From: Bog-1198 sp963727045
GTDB taxonomy: Bacteria; Pseudomonadota; Gammaproteobacteria; Steroidobacterales; Steroidobacteraceae
Reading direction: 5' to 3'
DNA length: 64,000 nt
Assembly: GCA_963727045.1 (NCBI GenBank)
Contig: CAVSES010000002.1
Span: forward strand, 372,001 to 436,000
A program made the translations under genes and the position numbers. The notes under the pieces are model-generated. The model was given only the letters and a program-made list of their open reading frames with translations. It was not told where the DNA came from and did no database searches. This document shows, piece after piece, positions 27,076-34,504 of the stretch. Each line of letters starts with the position of its first letter. The stretch's first letter is position 1.

Positions 27076-27107
27076 CCAGGCGCTCTATCCAACTGAGCTA
27101 CGGGCGC
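27031..27107 (-). tRNA. tRNA-Arg(ACG)
   Basis: A 77-nt tRNA including encoded CCA. The acceptor stem GCGCCCG pairs with CGGGCGC. The anticodon arm is CCTGG-CTACGAA-CCAGG with anticodon ACG. The T-arm is CCGGG-AGTTCGAAT-C... and the discriminator base is A. It serves as the attachment gene for the integrative element downstream of its 3' end. Confidence 0.97.
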
Positions 27108-27198
27108 GCAAGGGGCGCGAATATTACCACATCACCAAGGGACCGCCATTCTCCTCGCCGCGCCTCGGGACCGCCTTCGCTGGCGTTCCGACGGCTTC

Positions 27199-27221
27199 TC
27201 GAACCCTGGGGTTCGAACCCC
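27199..27221. repeat. Overlapping palindromes between two tRNA genes
   Basis: TCGAACCC-TG-GGGTTCGA (27199-27216) overlaps the perfect 14-bp palindrome GGGGTTCGAACCCC (27208-27221). The GGTTCGAA core is that of a tRNA T-arm, but no acceptor or anticodon arm surrounds it. It may be a tRNA relic or a dispersed palindrome. Nothing else is seen in the 188 bp between tRNA-Arg and tRNA-Ser apart from the terminator. Confidence 0.45.
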
Positions 27222-27248
27222 GCGCATCTATCCCGGCTCCTCAATCCG

Positions 27249-27295
27249 CCATGAAAATCAAAAGGGGGCACAAGACCCCTTTTTGATTTTCATGG
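27249..27295 (-). terminator. Terminator directly after tRNA-Ser
   Basis: Arms of 19 and 20 bases (CCATGAAAATCAAAAGGGG and its complement with one extra T) form a long hairpin with a short loop. On minus the core is AAAAAGGGG, loop, CCCCCTTTT. It starts at the base after the tRNA-Ser CCA, so it should end that transcript. Confidence 0.75.
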
Positions 27296-27386
27296 TGGCG
27301 GAGAGGGAGGGATTCGAACCCTCGATGGGCTTTTGACCCATACGCCCTTAGCAGGGGCGCGCCTTCGACCACTCGGCCACCTCTCC
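27296..27386 (-). tRNA. tRNA-Ser(GCT)
   Basis: A 91-nt class II tRNA with encoded CCA. The acceptor GGAGAGG pairs with CCTCTCC. The anticodon arm is CGCCC-CTGCTAA-GGGCG with anticodon GCT. The long variable arm is TATGGGTCAAAAGCCCAT, and the T-arm contains GGTTCGAATCC. Confidence 0.97.
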
Positions 27387-27469
27387 GGTCGGGACAAGCC
27401 CATTCGCGGAGCGCGGGATGATACCCGCCCGGCACTATCCAGGTAAAGCTTGGGGGGTCTTAACGCTTG

Positions 27470-27688
27470 TTAGGCGTCATCGGCAATCTTGACGATCGGG
27501 GCGCTAGATTGGGAATCATGGTCTTCTTCGCGCTTGATGCGCTCGTAAATCTCTTCGCGATGTACTGCGACGTCCTTCGGCGCGTTGACTCCAATCCGCA
27601 CTTGATTTCCCTTCACACCCAATACCGTCACCGTGACTTCGTTGCCGATCATCACGGTCTCGCCGACACGCCGGGTCAATATCAACAT
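27470..27688 (-). CDS. csrA: Carbon storage regulator CsrA/RsmA
   Basis: A 72-aa RNA-binding regulator that blocks or alters translation of target mRNAs at GGA motifs. The N-terminus MLILTRRVGETVMIG and the VKGNQVRIGVNAP and AVHREEIYERI segments match CsrA throughout, including Arg44-type residues in VHREEI. The C-terminal tail is slightly longer than E. coli's 61 aa. Its place between alaS and tRNA-Ser is the classic gammaproteobacterial order. The BarA-like kinase at 11586 belongs to the type of system that controls CsrA through small RNAs, a possible functional link. Confidence 0.97.
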   Translation of the reverse strand: MLILTRRVGETVMIGNEVTVTVLGVKGNQVRIGVNAPKDVAVHREEIYERIKREEDHDSQSSAPIVKIADDA

Positions 27689-27883
27689 AATCGAGCTCCT
27701 AGCTTCGTTGGCGCTGCGGAGACGGCAACAGGCGCACACACGTCTGCTTAGTACCGCATCGCCATCAAGCATCGTTCGAGGTTCGAGCGGGGACTGTCGC
27801 CACCGCGGAAAAGCCATCCGACAACTGAGAACAGGAATACTAAAGACAATTGTCGCGTATGGCTATCAGAATAAACAAACCGT

Positions 27884-30529
27884 TCAATTAGACAGCCGGT
27901 CGCGTATCAGGGCTTCCACTCCGGCCAGCGCCTTGCCCAAATTTTCCGGCTGCGAGCCGCCCGCTTGGGCGAAATCCGCACGGCCCCCGCCTTTGCCGCC
28001 GACCTGCGCAGCGACGGCCCCCACGATTTCTCCAGCCTTCATCCGGGTCAAAAGATTCTCCGAAACGCCGGCCACCAGAATTACTTTGCCCTCATGTACC
28101 GTCGCGAGCACGATGACGGAGGAACCCAGCTTGGCTTTGAGCTGATCAAGCGCGTCCCGCAGCGATTTGGCGTCCGCGCCGTCGATCTGCACGGCCAGGA
28201 CCTTGACTCCACCGACATCCTTCGCCTGCGATGTTAGATCCCCGCCCTGGCCGCTCGCGAGTTTGGACTTGAGCTGCTGGACCTCCTTTTCCAGTCTGCG
28301 CGAGCGTTCGATGAGTTCACGGACCTTTTCGTCCACGTCCTCGCGGCTGCCGCGCAGCATCGCCGCAATGTCGCGCAAAACCTGGTCGGTATGCACGACC
28401 CATTCGTACGCGGTCCTGCCCGTGACCGCCTCCACGCGGCGCACGCCGGCGGCAACGCCCGACTCGCTCAGGATCTTGAAGAAACCTATGTCGCCGGCCC
28501 GTTTGACGTGCGTTCCGCCGCAGAGTTCCATCGAAAAATCGCCGATTGAAAGCACGCGAACGTCGCTCTCGTACTTCTCGCCGAACAGCGACATTGCGCC
28601 CGCGGCAACCGCGTCATCGAGCGCCATGACCCGCGTCTCCACGGGCGCATTGTCGCGGATCGCCGAGTTCACGAGTTCTTCGATGCGCCGTATTTCCTCC
28701 AGCGACACGGGTTGGGTGTGCGAGAAGTCGAAGCGCAGCCGGTCGGCGGCCACGAGAGAGCCCTTTTGTTCGACGTGCGTGCCCAAAACTTTTCTCAATG
28801 CGGCATGGAGAAGGTGTGTGGCCGAATGGTTGAGTGCGATGGCGGTTCGCCGCTCCTGGTCGACTTTCGCTTCGAGGAGATCACCGATCCGCAACTCCCC
28901 GGCCTCCAGCACGCCGATGTGCGCAAACGACGCACCGATCTTTCGCGTGTCGCGTACCGTGAAGAGCGCCGCCGGGCGGCCGGATGGGGGCAATCCGACC
29001 AGCACGCCGGCATCGCCGATCTGGCCGCCGCTTTCCGCATAAAATGGTGTGTGGTCGAGCACCACCTGACCTTCCTGGCCCGGCCGAAGCACATCCACCA
29101 ACGCGCCGTCGAAGATCAGCGACGTGACGAATGCCTGGTCCGAGAGGCGATCGTAGCCCAAAAACTCCGTCTTGCCGGTCAGCTTGACCGATTCGCGCAC
29201 CTCAGAGCCAAACTTGCTCGCCGCGCGCGCCCGATCGCGCTGGGCTTCCATTGCCGCGTCGAAGCCGGCCTGGTCTATTGTAAGTCCGCGCTCACGCGCG
29301 ACATCGGCCGTCAAATCAAGCGGAAAACCATACGTGTCGTACAGACGAAAAACCGTTTCGCCTGGAATCACGGTGGACGTCAGTCTCGCGGTTTCCGCGT
29401 CGAGGAGCCCCATTCCGGTGCTCAACGTTTCCGCGAATCGCACCTCCTCTTGTGCGAGAACTTGCGCGGCGCGCGCCTCACCGCCCACGAGTTCGGAGTA
29501 ATACGCACCCATCTCGCGCACCACGCTCGCCACCAGCTTATGGAAGAACGGCTGAGTCTGACCCAACTTATAGCCGTGCCGAATCGCCCGCCGGATGATG
29601 CGTCGCAATACATAGCCTCGACCCTCGTTGGAGGGCACGACGCCATCGACGATCAAGAATGTGCACGCGCGAATATGGTCGGCGATCACGCGCAGGCTCG
29701 AGGACTCGAGGTCGTCGGTGCCGGTAACCTCCGCGGCCGAACGGATCAAAGATTTGAACAAATCGATGTCGTAATTGCTGTGCACGCCCTGCATGACGGC
29801 GGCGACGCGCTCGAGCCCCATGCCTGTATCGACGGAAGGCTTGGGCAAGGGCAGCAAGACGCCGTCCGATGCGCGGTCGTACTGCATGAACACCAGGTTC
29901 CAAATCTCGACATAGCGATCGCCGTCTTCGTCCACGGAACCCGGGGGACCGCCCGGGATTTCCGCGCCGTGATCGTAGAAAATTTCAGTGCATGGGCCGC
30001 AGGGACCCGTCTCACCCATGGACCAAAAATTCGACTGCTCGCCCATGCGGGTGCAGCGGGTGGGATCGATTCCCATCTCCTCGGTCCAGATCCTGTGCGC
30101 CTCGTCATCCTCCTTGAAAACCGTCACCCACAGCCGCTCCTTGGGGATTCCCAGCGTTCCGGTGACGAAATTCCAGGCGAAGTGAATCGCCTCGCGTTTG
30201 AAGTAGTCGCCGAAACTGAAATTCCCGAGCATCTCGAAGAAGGTGTGGTGCCTGGCGGTATAGCCGACATTTTCCAGGTCATTGTGCTTGCCGCCGGCGC
30301 GAACGCAGCGCTGCGCCGTGGCCGCGCGCGCGTAATCGCGCACGTCTTTGCCGAGAAACACGTCCTTGAATTGCACCATGCCGGCGTTGGTGAACAAGAG
30401 CGTGGGATCGTTGCCGGGCACGAGAGAGCTCGACGGCAGCACCGTATGCCCATTCTTGCGGAAGAACTCCAGGAAGCTTCCCCGGATTTCCGAGCTCGTC
30501 ATCGATTTCAGTCTGGCGTCGCGTTTCAT
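27884..30529 (-). CDS. alaS: Alanyl-tRNA synthetase
   Basis: Charges tRNA-Ala and edits Ser/Gly mischarging. The 881 aa are close to the family's 875. Visible are the class II core (TNAGMVQFKDVFLG, FEMLGNFSFGDYFK, CTRMGEQSNFWSMGETGPCG), the editing-domain zinc motif HSATHLLHAAL with later CGGTHVKRAGDIG, and the C-Ala oligomerisation end. The ATG at 30529 overlaps the recX stop as ATGA, which favours it over the internal ATG at 30502. Confidence 0.97.
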   Translation of the reverse strand: MKRDARLKSMTSSEIRGSFLEFFRKNGHTVLPSSSLVPGNDPTLLFTNAGMVQFKDVFLGKDVRDYARAATAQRCVRAGGKHNDLENVGYTARHHTFFEMLGNFSFGDYFKREAIHFAWNFVTGTLGIPKERLWVTVFKEDDEAHRIWTEEMGIDPTRCTRMGEQSNFWSMGETGPCGPCTEIFYDHGAEIPGGPPGSVDEDGDRYVEIWNLVFMQYDRASDGVLLPLPKPSVDTGMGLERVAAVMQGVHSNYDIDLFKSLIRSAAEVTGTDDLESSSLRVIADHIRACTFLIVDGVVPSNEGRGYVLRRIIRRAIRHGYKLGQTQPFFHKLVASVVREMGAYYSELVGGEARAAQVLAQEEVRFAETLSTGMGLLDAETARLTSTVIPGETVFRLYDTYGFPLDLTADVARERGLTIDQAGFDAAMEAQRDRARAASKFGSEVRESVKLTGKTEFLGYDRLSDQAFVTSLIFDGALVDVLRPGQEGQVVLDHTPFYAESGGQIGDAGVLVGLPPSGRPAALFTVRDTRKIGASFAHIGVLEAGELRIGDLLEAKVDQERRTAIALNHSATHLLHAALRKVLGTHVEQKGSLVAADRLRFDFSHTQPVSLEEIRRIEELVNSAIRDNAPVETRVMALDDAVAAGAMSLFGEKYESDVRVLSIGDFSMELCGGTHVKRAGDIGFFKILSESGVAAGVRRVEAVTGRTAYEWVVHTDQVLRDIAAMLRGSREDVDEKVRELIERSRRLEKEVQQLKSKLASGQGGDLTSQAKDVGGVKVLAVQIDGADAKSLRDALDQLKAKLGSSVIVLATVHEGKVILVAGVSENLLTRMKAGEIVGAVAAQVGGKGGGRADFAQAGGSQPENLGKALAGVEALIRDRLSN

Positions 30530-31044
30530 AGTCCGTTCGTATCTGCATCGAGATCAATGTCGAATCCTAAGGCCGATCGTATCTGAGCGCTCGTGAAACC
30601 GCGGTAACCCAGAAAGCGCGCCTGGCGCTGCCGCTCGGCGTAATTGTCAGGCAGCTTCGCACCAAACTTCTTTTGCCGGACCCGACGCAACTGCACAATC
30701 CAGTCCGGAAAGGCGTCGAGACATTCCTCGACCGGAATTCCCTCCAATCCGTGGCGGCGCAATTCGGCGCGCACGCGCAGCGGGCCCTGGCCCCGCGCAG
30801 CATGATAGGCCACGAAGTTCTCGGTGAAGCGGCGGTCATCGAGCAATTTTTCGGCGCGCAGCGCGTCGAGCAGCGGCGCGACGACCCCTGCATCGTAACC
30901 CTTCTCGAGCAGTTTACGGCGTAAATCCTCGGATGCATGGTCGCGGCGGGCAAGCGCGTCGAGCGCCGCCACTCGAGCCGCACGCGCATCGAGAGGTTCG
31001 ACCACCCGGTGCCGCAGGGTGCTACGCCTCTTTGACGTCGACAC
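30526..31044 (-). CDS. recX: RecA regulator RecX
   Basis: A 172-aa protein that limits RecA filament growth. Three-helix repeats include ALDALARRDHASEDLRRKLL, LLDDRRFTENFVAYHAARGQ, GPLRVRAELRRHG and RQRQARFLGYRGFTSAQIR, all standard RecX. It overlaps the recA end by 23 bp and the alaS start by 4 bp, so recA-recX-alaS are probably coupled. Confidence 0.94.
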   Translation of the reverse strand: MSTSKRRSTLRHRVVEPLDARAARVAALDALARRDHASEDLRRKLLEKGYDAGVVAPLLDALRAEKLLDDRRFTENFVAYHAARGQGPLRVRAELRRHGLEGIPVEECLDAFPDWIVQLRRVRQKKFGAKLPDNYAERQRQARFLGYRGFTSAQIRSALGFDIDLDADTNGL

Positions 31045-32053
31045 CCCGGTTCATGGTCGCCTTTTCCGGAATCAGCTTGGCGCGAATCTGACCTTCGATG
31101 TCCTTCGCAATCTCGGGATGCTGCTGCAGGAATGTGCGGGCGTTGTCCTTGCCCTGCCCGATCCGCTCGCCCTTGTAGCTGTACCAGGAGCCGGATTTCT
31201 CCACCAGATTGTGCAGGACGCCGAGTTCGATGAGTTCGCCTTCCTTGGAAATTCCCGTGCCGTACATGATCTCGAATTCGGTTTCGCGGAAGGGGGGCGC
31301 CACCTTGTTCTTGACCACCTTGACCCGGGTCATCGAGCCGACCACTTCTTCGCCGTTCTTGATCGCGCCGATGCGCCGGATATCCATGCGTACCGAGGAG
31401 TAGAACTTCAACGCATTTCCGCCGGTGGTGGTTTCCGGGTTGCCGAACATGACGCCGATCTTCATGCGGATCTGGTTGATGAAGATCACGATCGTGTTGG
31501 AGCGCTTGATGTTGCCCGTGAGTTTGCGCAGCGCCTGCGACATGAGCCGCGCCTGCAGCCCCATGTGCTGATCGCCCATTTCGCCTTCGATTTCGGCCTT
31601 GGGGGTGAGGGCTGCGACCGAATCGACCACGACCACATCCACCGCGCCGGAGCGCACCAGCATGTCCGTAATTTCCAGTGCCTGCTCGCCGGTGTCGGGT
31701 TGCGAGACCAGGAGGTCGTTGACTTTGACTCCGAGCTTTTCCGCGTACACCGGATCGAGCGCGTGTTCGGCGTCGACGAACGCCGCAGTGCCGCCGTGAC
31801 TTTGCGCCGAGGCGATGATCGCCAGCGTCAAGGTGGTCTTGCCCGACGACTCGGGACCGAATATCTCGATCACGCGGCCGCGCGGAATGCCGCCGACGCC
31901 CAAGGCGATATCGAGTCCCAACGAACCCGTCGGGATCGAGTCCACCTCGTACGTGGCGCCGGCATCGCCCAAGCGCATGACCGAGCCTTTACCGAATTGC
32001 TTTTCTATCTGGCTCAGCGCGGCCGCCAGAGCCTTCTTACGATTCTCTTCCAT
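31022..32053 (-). CDS. recA: Recombinase RecA
   Basis: DNA strand-exchange ATPase and co-protease for LexA. It has 343 aa with Walker A GPESSGKTT, catalytic VDAEHALDP, Walker B VVVVDSVAALTP, loop L1 EIEGEMGDQHMGLQAR and loop L2 FGNPETTTGGNALKFY. MEENRKKALAAALSQIEKQF is the normal N-terminus. No full LexA box of the E. coli type was found upstream by eye. Confidence 0.99.
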   Translation of the reverse strand: MEENRKKALAAALSQIEKQFGKGSVMRLGDAGATYEVDSIPTGSLGLDIALGVGGIPRGRVIEIFGPESSGKTTLTLAIIASAQSHGGTAAFVDAEHALDPVYAEKLGVKVNDLLVSQPDTGEQALEITDMLVRSGAVDVVVVDSVAALTPKAEIEGEMGDQHMGLQARLMSQALRKLTGNIKRSNTIVIFINQIRMKIGVMFGNPETTTGGNALKFYSSVRMDIRRIGAIKNGEEVVGSMTRVKVVKNKVAPPFRETEFEIMYGTGISKEGELIELGVLHNLVEKSGSWYSYKGERIGQGKDNARTFLQQHPEIAKDIEGQIRAKLIPEKATMNRGVDVKEA

Positions 32054-32138
32054 GGGGAGTCCTCGACAACGTGTGGCGCCATTATTTCATATTCAGCGCC
32101 CGCCGCTCATCCCATATGCATCGAAATTACGGAGATTT

Positions 32139-32699
32139 CTATACGGGCGGCGTCTCATCCAGTAGTGGCCATGTGTCAACTACTGTATAGACCGAGTGGG
32201 CACCGCTCGTGTCCGAGCGCACGAGGCTGAATGAGCGTGCGCACCAGGGGATCGGAGACATTGCTGGCAGCACAGGGGCTTGCGCGACCTTCCTCGCGAG
32301 CGTGACATGCGCGCGCAGCGGCGCGTCGGGCGGCACGATCGGGCGGCCAGGATTCAGGGTCCTCCCGCGCAGCGCCAAATCCTGCTGCAGCCCGGCGGAC
32401 AACCCGGTCAGCGCCGGTGCAGTCTCGCCCGCGAGGGCCACCAACACCTTGGGTTCCGGCCAGTAATCGAACGCGTCGACTGTGAGCGTGCAGCCCGCCG
32501 CGCGCTGAGCGCGTCCGACTTCAAGCAACACCGCGAGTTGGGTCGCACTGACCTCGCCGACGAATGCGAGCGTCAGATGATAATTCTCCGGCGGTACGAG
32601 GCGAGCTGGGCTGGGCAGTCGCAATGCCGATGCAGCGCCGGCCATGAGCTCCCGCGTGCGCACATCCGGCCACAGCGCGAAGAATAACCGCAAGTCCAA
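32139..32699 (-). CDS. thpR: RNA 2',3'-cyclic phosphodiesterase (LigT/ThpR)
   Basis: A 186-aa 2H phosphoesterase that opens 2',3'-cyclic phosphate RNA ends. It carries the two HxTx motifs, HLTLAF and HVTLAR, with the expected spacing and the N-terminal RLFFALWP. It lies 85 bp upstream of recA and 9 bp downstream of pncC on the same strand. Confidence 0.92.
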   Translation of the reverse strand: MDLRLFFALWPDVRTRELMAGAASALRLPSPARLVPPENYHLTLAFVGEVSATQLAVLLEVGRAQRAAGCTLTVDAFDYWPEPKVLVALAGETAPALTGLSAGLQQDLALRGRTLNPGRPIVPPDAPLRAHVTLARKVAQAPVLPAMSPIPWCARSFSLVRSDTSGAHSVYTVVDTWPLLDETPPV

Positions 32700-32708
32700 A
32701 TACCTCGC

Positions 32709-33206
32709 CTACACCTCGAGCAGTCCTTGCAGCGCCAGCCTCACGGTTTTGCGGCGCACCGCCTCGCGGTTGCCGCGGAAGTGCCTCAATTGCACGGCAA
32801 CTCGAGTCGCCCGCCGGCCCCGCACCGCCCAAGCGAGCCACACGGTTCCCACCGGCTTGCCGGGAGCCGCGCCCCCGGGGCCCGCAATGCCGCTGACGGC
32901 CACCGCGAGATCAGCTCCGGTCCGACGGACCGCGCCCTTCGCCATGGCGCGCACCACAGATTCGCTCACCGCGCCCTGCATCTTGAGCAAGGAGCTCCGC
33001 ACGCCCAGCCGTCGGATCTTGGATTCATTGCTGTACGTGACGAAACCCTCGACGAACCATTGCGAACTGCCCGCAATATCGGTCATGGCCTTGGCAATCC
33101 AGCCGCCCGTGCAGGACTCCGCCGTCGCCACGCGGAGCCCGTCCTTGAGCAATCGCCGGCCGACCCGAGCAGCGAGACGCGCGAGATCGAGATCGGTGTT
33201 CCTCAT
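32709..33206 (-). CDS. pncC: Nicotinamide-nucleotide amidase PncC (CinA C-terminal domain)
   Basis: A 165-aa enzyme that deamidates NMN to NaMN in pyridine-nucleotide recycling. Family motifs are ATAESCTGGWIAKAMTD, FVEGFVTYSNESKIRRLGV, AVSGIAGPGGA and KPVGTVWLAW. It is the stand-alone form without the CinA MoCF-like domain. The ATG at 33206 overlaps the upstream oxidase stop (ATGA). A pncC-recA order is common in gammaproteobacteria. Confidence 0.94.
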   Translation of the reverse strand: MRNTDLDLARLAARVGRRLLKDGLRVATAESCTGGWIAKAMTDIAGSSQWFVEGFVTYSNESKIRRLGVRSSLLKMQGAVSESVVRAMAKGAVRRTGADLAVAVSGIAGPGGAAPGKPVGTVWLAWAVRGRRATRVAVQLRHFRGNREAVRRKTVRLALQGLLEV

Positions 33207-34432
33207 CAGCCCCAAGGTCTGGCCAGGTGATCCTTGTTGATGGAGACCAGGTCGGGCGTGCCGGCCTGGCGCATGATGGTACGAAGCTCGCGCATGAAGA
33301 TGTCGCCGACCGCCTCGACGCCGGGCTGCCCGAAGGCGGCAAGCCCCCACGCCTGCGGACGCCCGATCCCCACGGCGGTCGCACCCAATGCCAGCGCCTT
33401 GAAGATGTCGGTGCCGCGCCGAATTCCGCCGTCGATGAAAACGGGCATCCGCCCGCCCACCGCGGCTACGATCTCCGGTAGGCACTCGATCGTCGAACGC
33501 AGCGTCTCTTCGCTTCGCCCGCCATGATTGGACACCACGATCCCATCAACCCCCGCCTGCATGGCGAGCGTGGCATCCTCCGCGGTCACGATGCCCTTCA
33601 CCAGTAACTTAACGGACACGAGTTTGCGCAACCGCTCGAGATAATTGCCCGATATGTTCGATGGCTCGAGTTCCGTGACGTGCGATACGTCGATGCCGGC
33701 GAACATGGGAGCCTTGCGCACCGGATCGTGCGATCCGCCTATGTGGCATTGCGTGCAGTCCCGTCTATCTTGCCGCATGGCGCGCCACAGGGTCTCGGTA
33801 TTGCGTCCCGGGAGGCTGTCGACGGTAAGAACGATCGCCGTGCTGCCCGCCTTCTCGGCCCGATGCACGAGGGCTTCGGTTACATGCCAGTCGTCGGTGG
33901 AATACAGTTGCTGCCACACAGGTGCCTTGCGCGCTGCAGTCACTTCTTCGACGCCGCATGAGGCCACCGTCGACAACATCATCTGAGTGTCGCGGCTCGC
34001 GGCGGCCCGCGCGACGCCCGCTTCCGCGTCGGGATGAAAGGCGCGCATACCCGACACCGCCGAGAAATAGAGAGGCTGCCTCCACGCCTTGCCGAAAACG
34101 GTACGGCTCGTATCGACCTTGCTGACGTCGTTGAATCGGCGCGATCTGATTTCGATGTGCGAATACGCCTCATGATTCAGCAACACCGTGCGATCGTCAT
34201 CGGCGCCCGTTGCGATGTAACCGAAGTGGGCCGGAGGCAATTTCGCCCTCGCCAGCGCTTCAAAATCCGCGATGCTCAGCACCTTGTCGGCGGTGATGGG
34301 GACGGCGTCTGCCGTTGACTCCTCCGCTCCGAGACCCAGGCTCCAACGCGGCACGGCGAACAACGCGGGCGCCGCGGCCAATCCGCCGATGAGCCGGCGG
34401 CGCGTTCGAAAGGGTCGGTCGTTGTCTTGCAT
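33206..34432 (-). CDS. Tat-exported FMN alpha-hydroxyacid oxidase/dehydrogenase with a CxxCH motif
   Basis: About 408 aa. A Tat signal (TRRRLIGGLAAAPALFAVPR) precedes an FMN-binding TIM barrel of the lactate/glycolate oxidase family: FGYIATGADDD, LVKGIVTAEDATLA, the active-site SNHGGR, FIDGGIRRGTDIFKAL and AVGIGRP. Unusually, a loop after TVDSLPGRNTETLWRAMRQD contains RDCTQCHIGG, a heme c attachment motif. If exported unfolded a heme could be added; if exported folded by Tat, heme would have to attach afterwards. The motif could also be a metal or redox Cys pair. ATG 34432 is preferred over TTG 34450. Confidence 0.82.
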   Translation of the reverse strand: MQDNDRPFRTRRRLIGGLAAAPALFAVPRWSLGLGAEESTADAVPITADKVLSIADFEALARAKLPPAHFGYIATGADDDRTVLLNHEAYSHIEIRSRRFNDVSKVDTSRTVFGKAWRQPLYFSAVSGMRAFHPDAEAGVARAAASRDTQMMLSTVASCGVEEVTAARKAPVWQQLYSTDDWHVTEALVHRAEKAGSTAIVLTVDSLPGRNTETLWRAMRQDRRDCTQCHIGGSHDPVRKAPMFAGIDVSHVTELEPSNISGNYLERLRKLVSVKLLVKGIVTAEDATLAMQAGVDGIVVSNHGGRSEETLRSTIECLPEIVAAVGGRMPVFIDGGIRRGTDIFKALALGATAVGIGRPQAWGLAAFGQPGVEAVGDIFMRELRTIMRQAGTPDLVSINKDHLARPWG

Positions 34433-34504
34433 TCGCTGCTTATAGCGCAATTGGACGCAAAGCGCGATGCGGTCAATGCGGTACCGCCGTTGTCCCCGGG
34501 TACA

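Noticed and set aside
27884..30529. Internal ATG 30502 as the alaS start
   Set aside because: It gives an E. coli-like N-terminus, but the ATGA overlap with the recX stop at 30529 is the stronger signal.
32054..32180. SOS (LexA) box upstream of recA
   Set aside because: Only a CTGTATA half-site (about 32183) was seen, inside thpR. No CTG-N10-CAG or Xanthomonas-type LexA palindrome was found.
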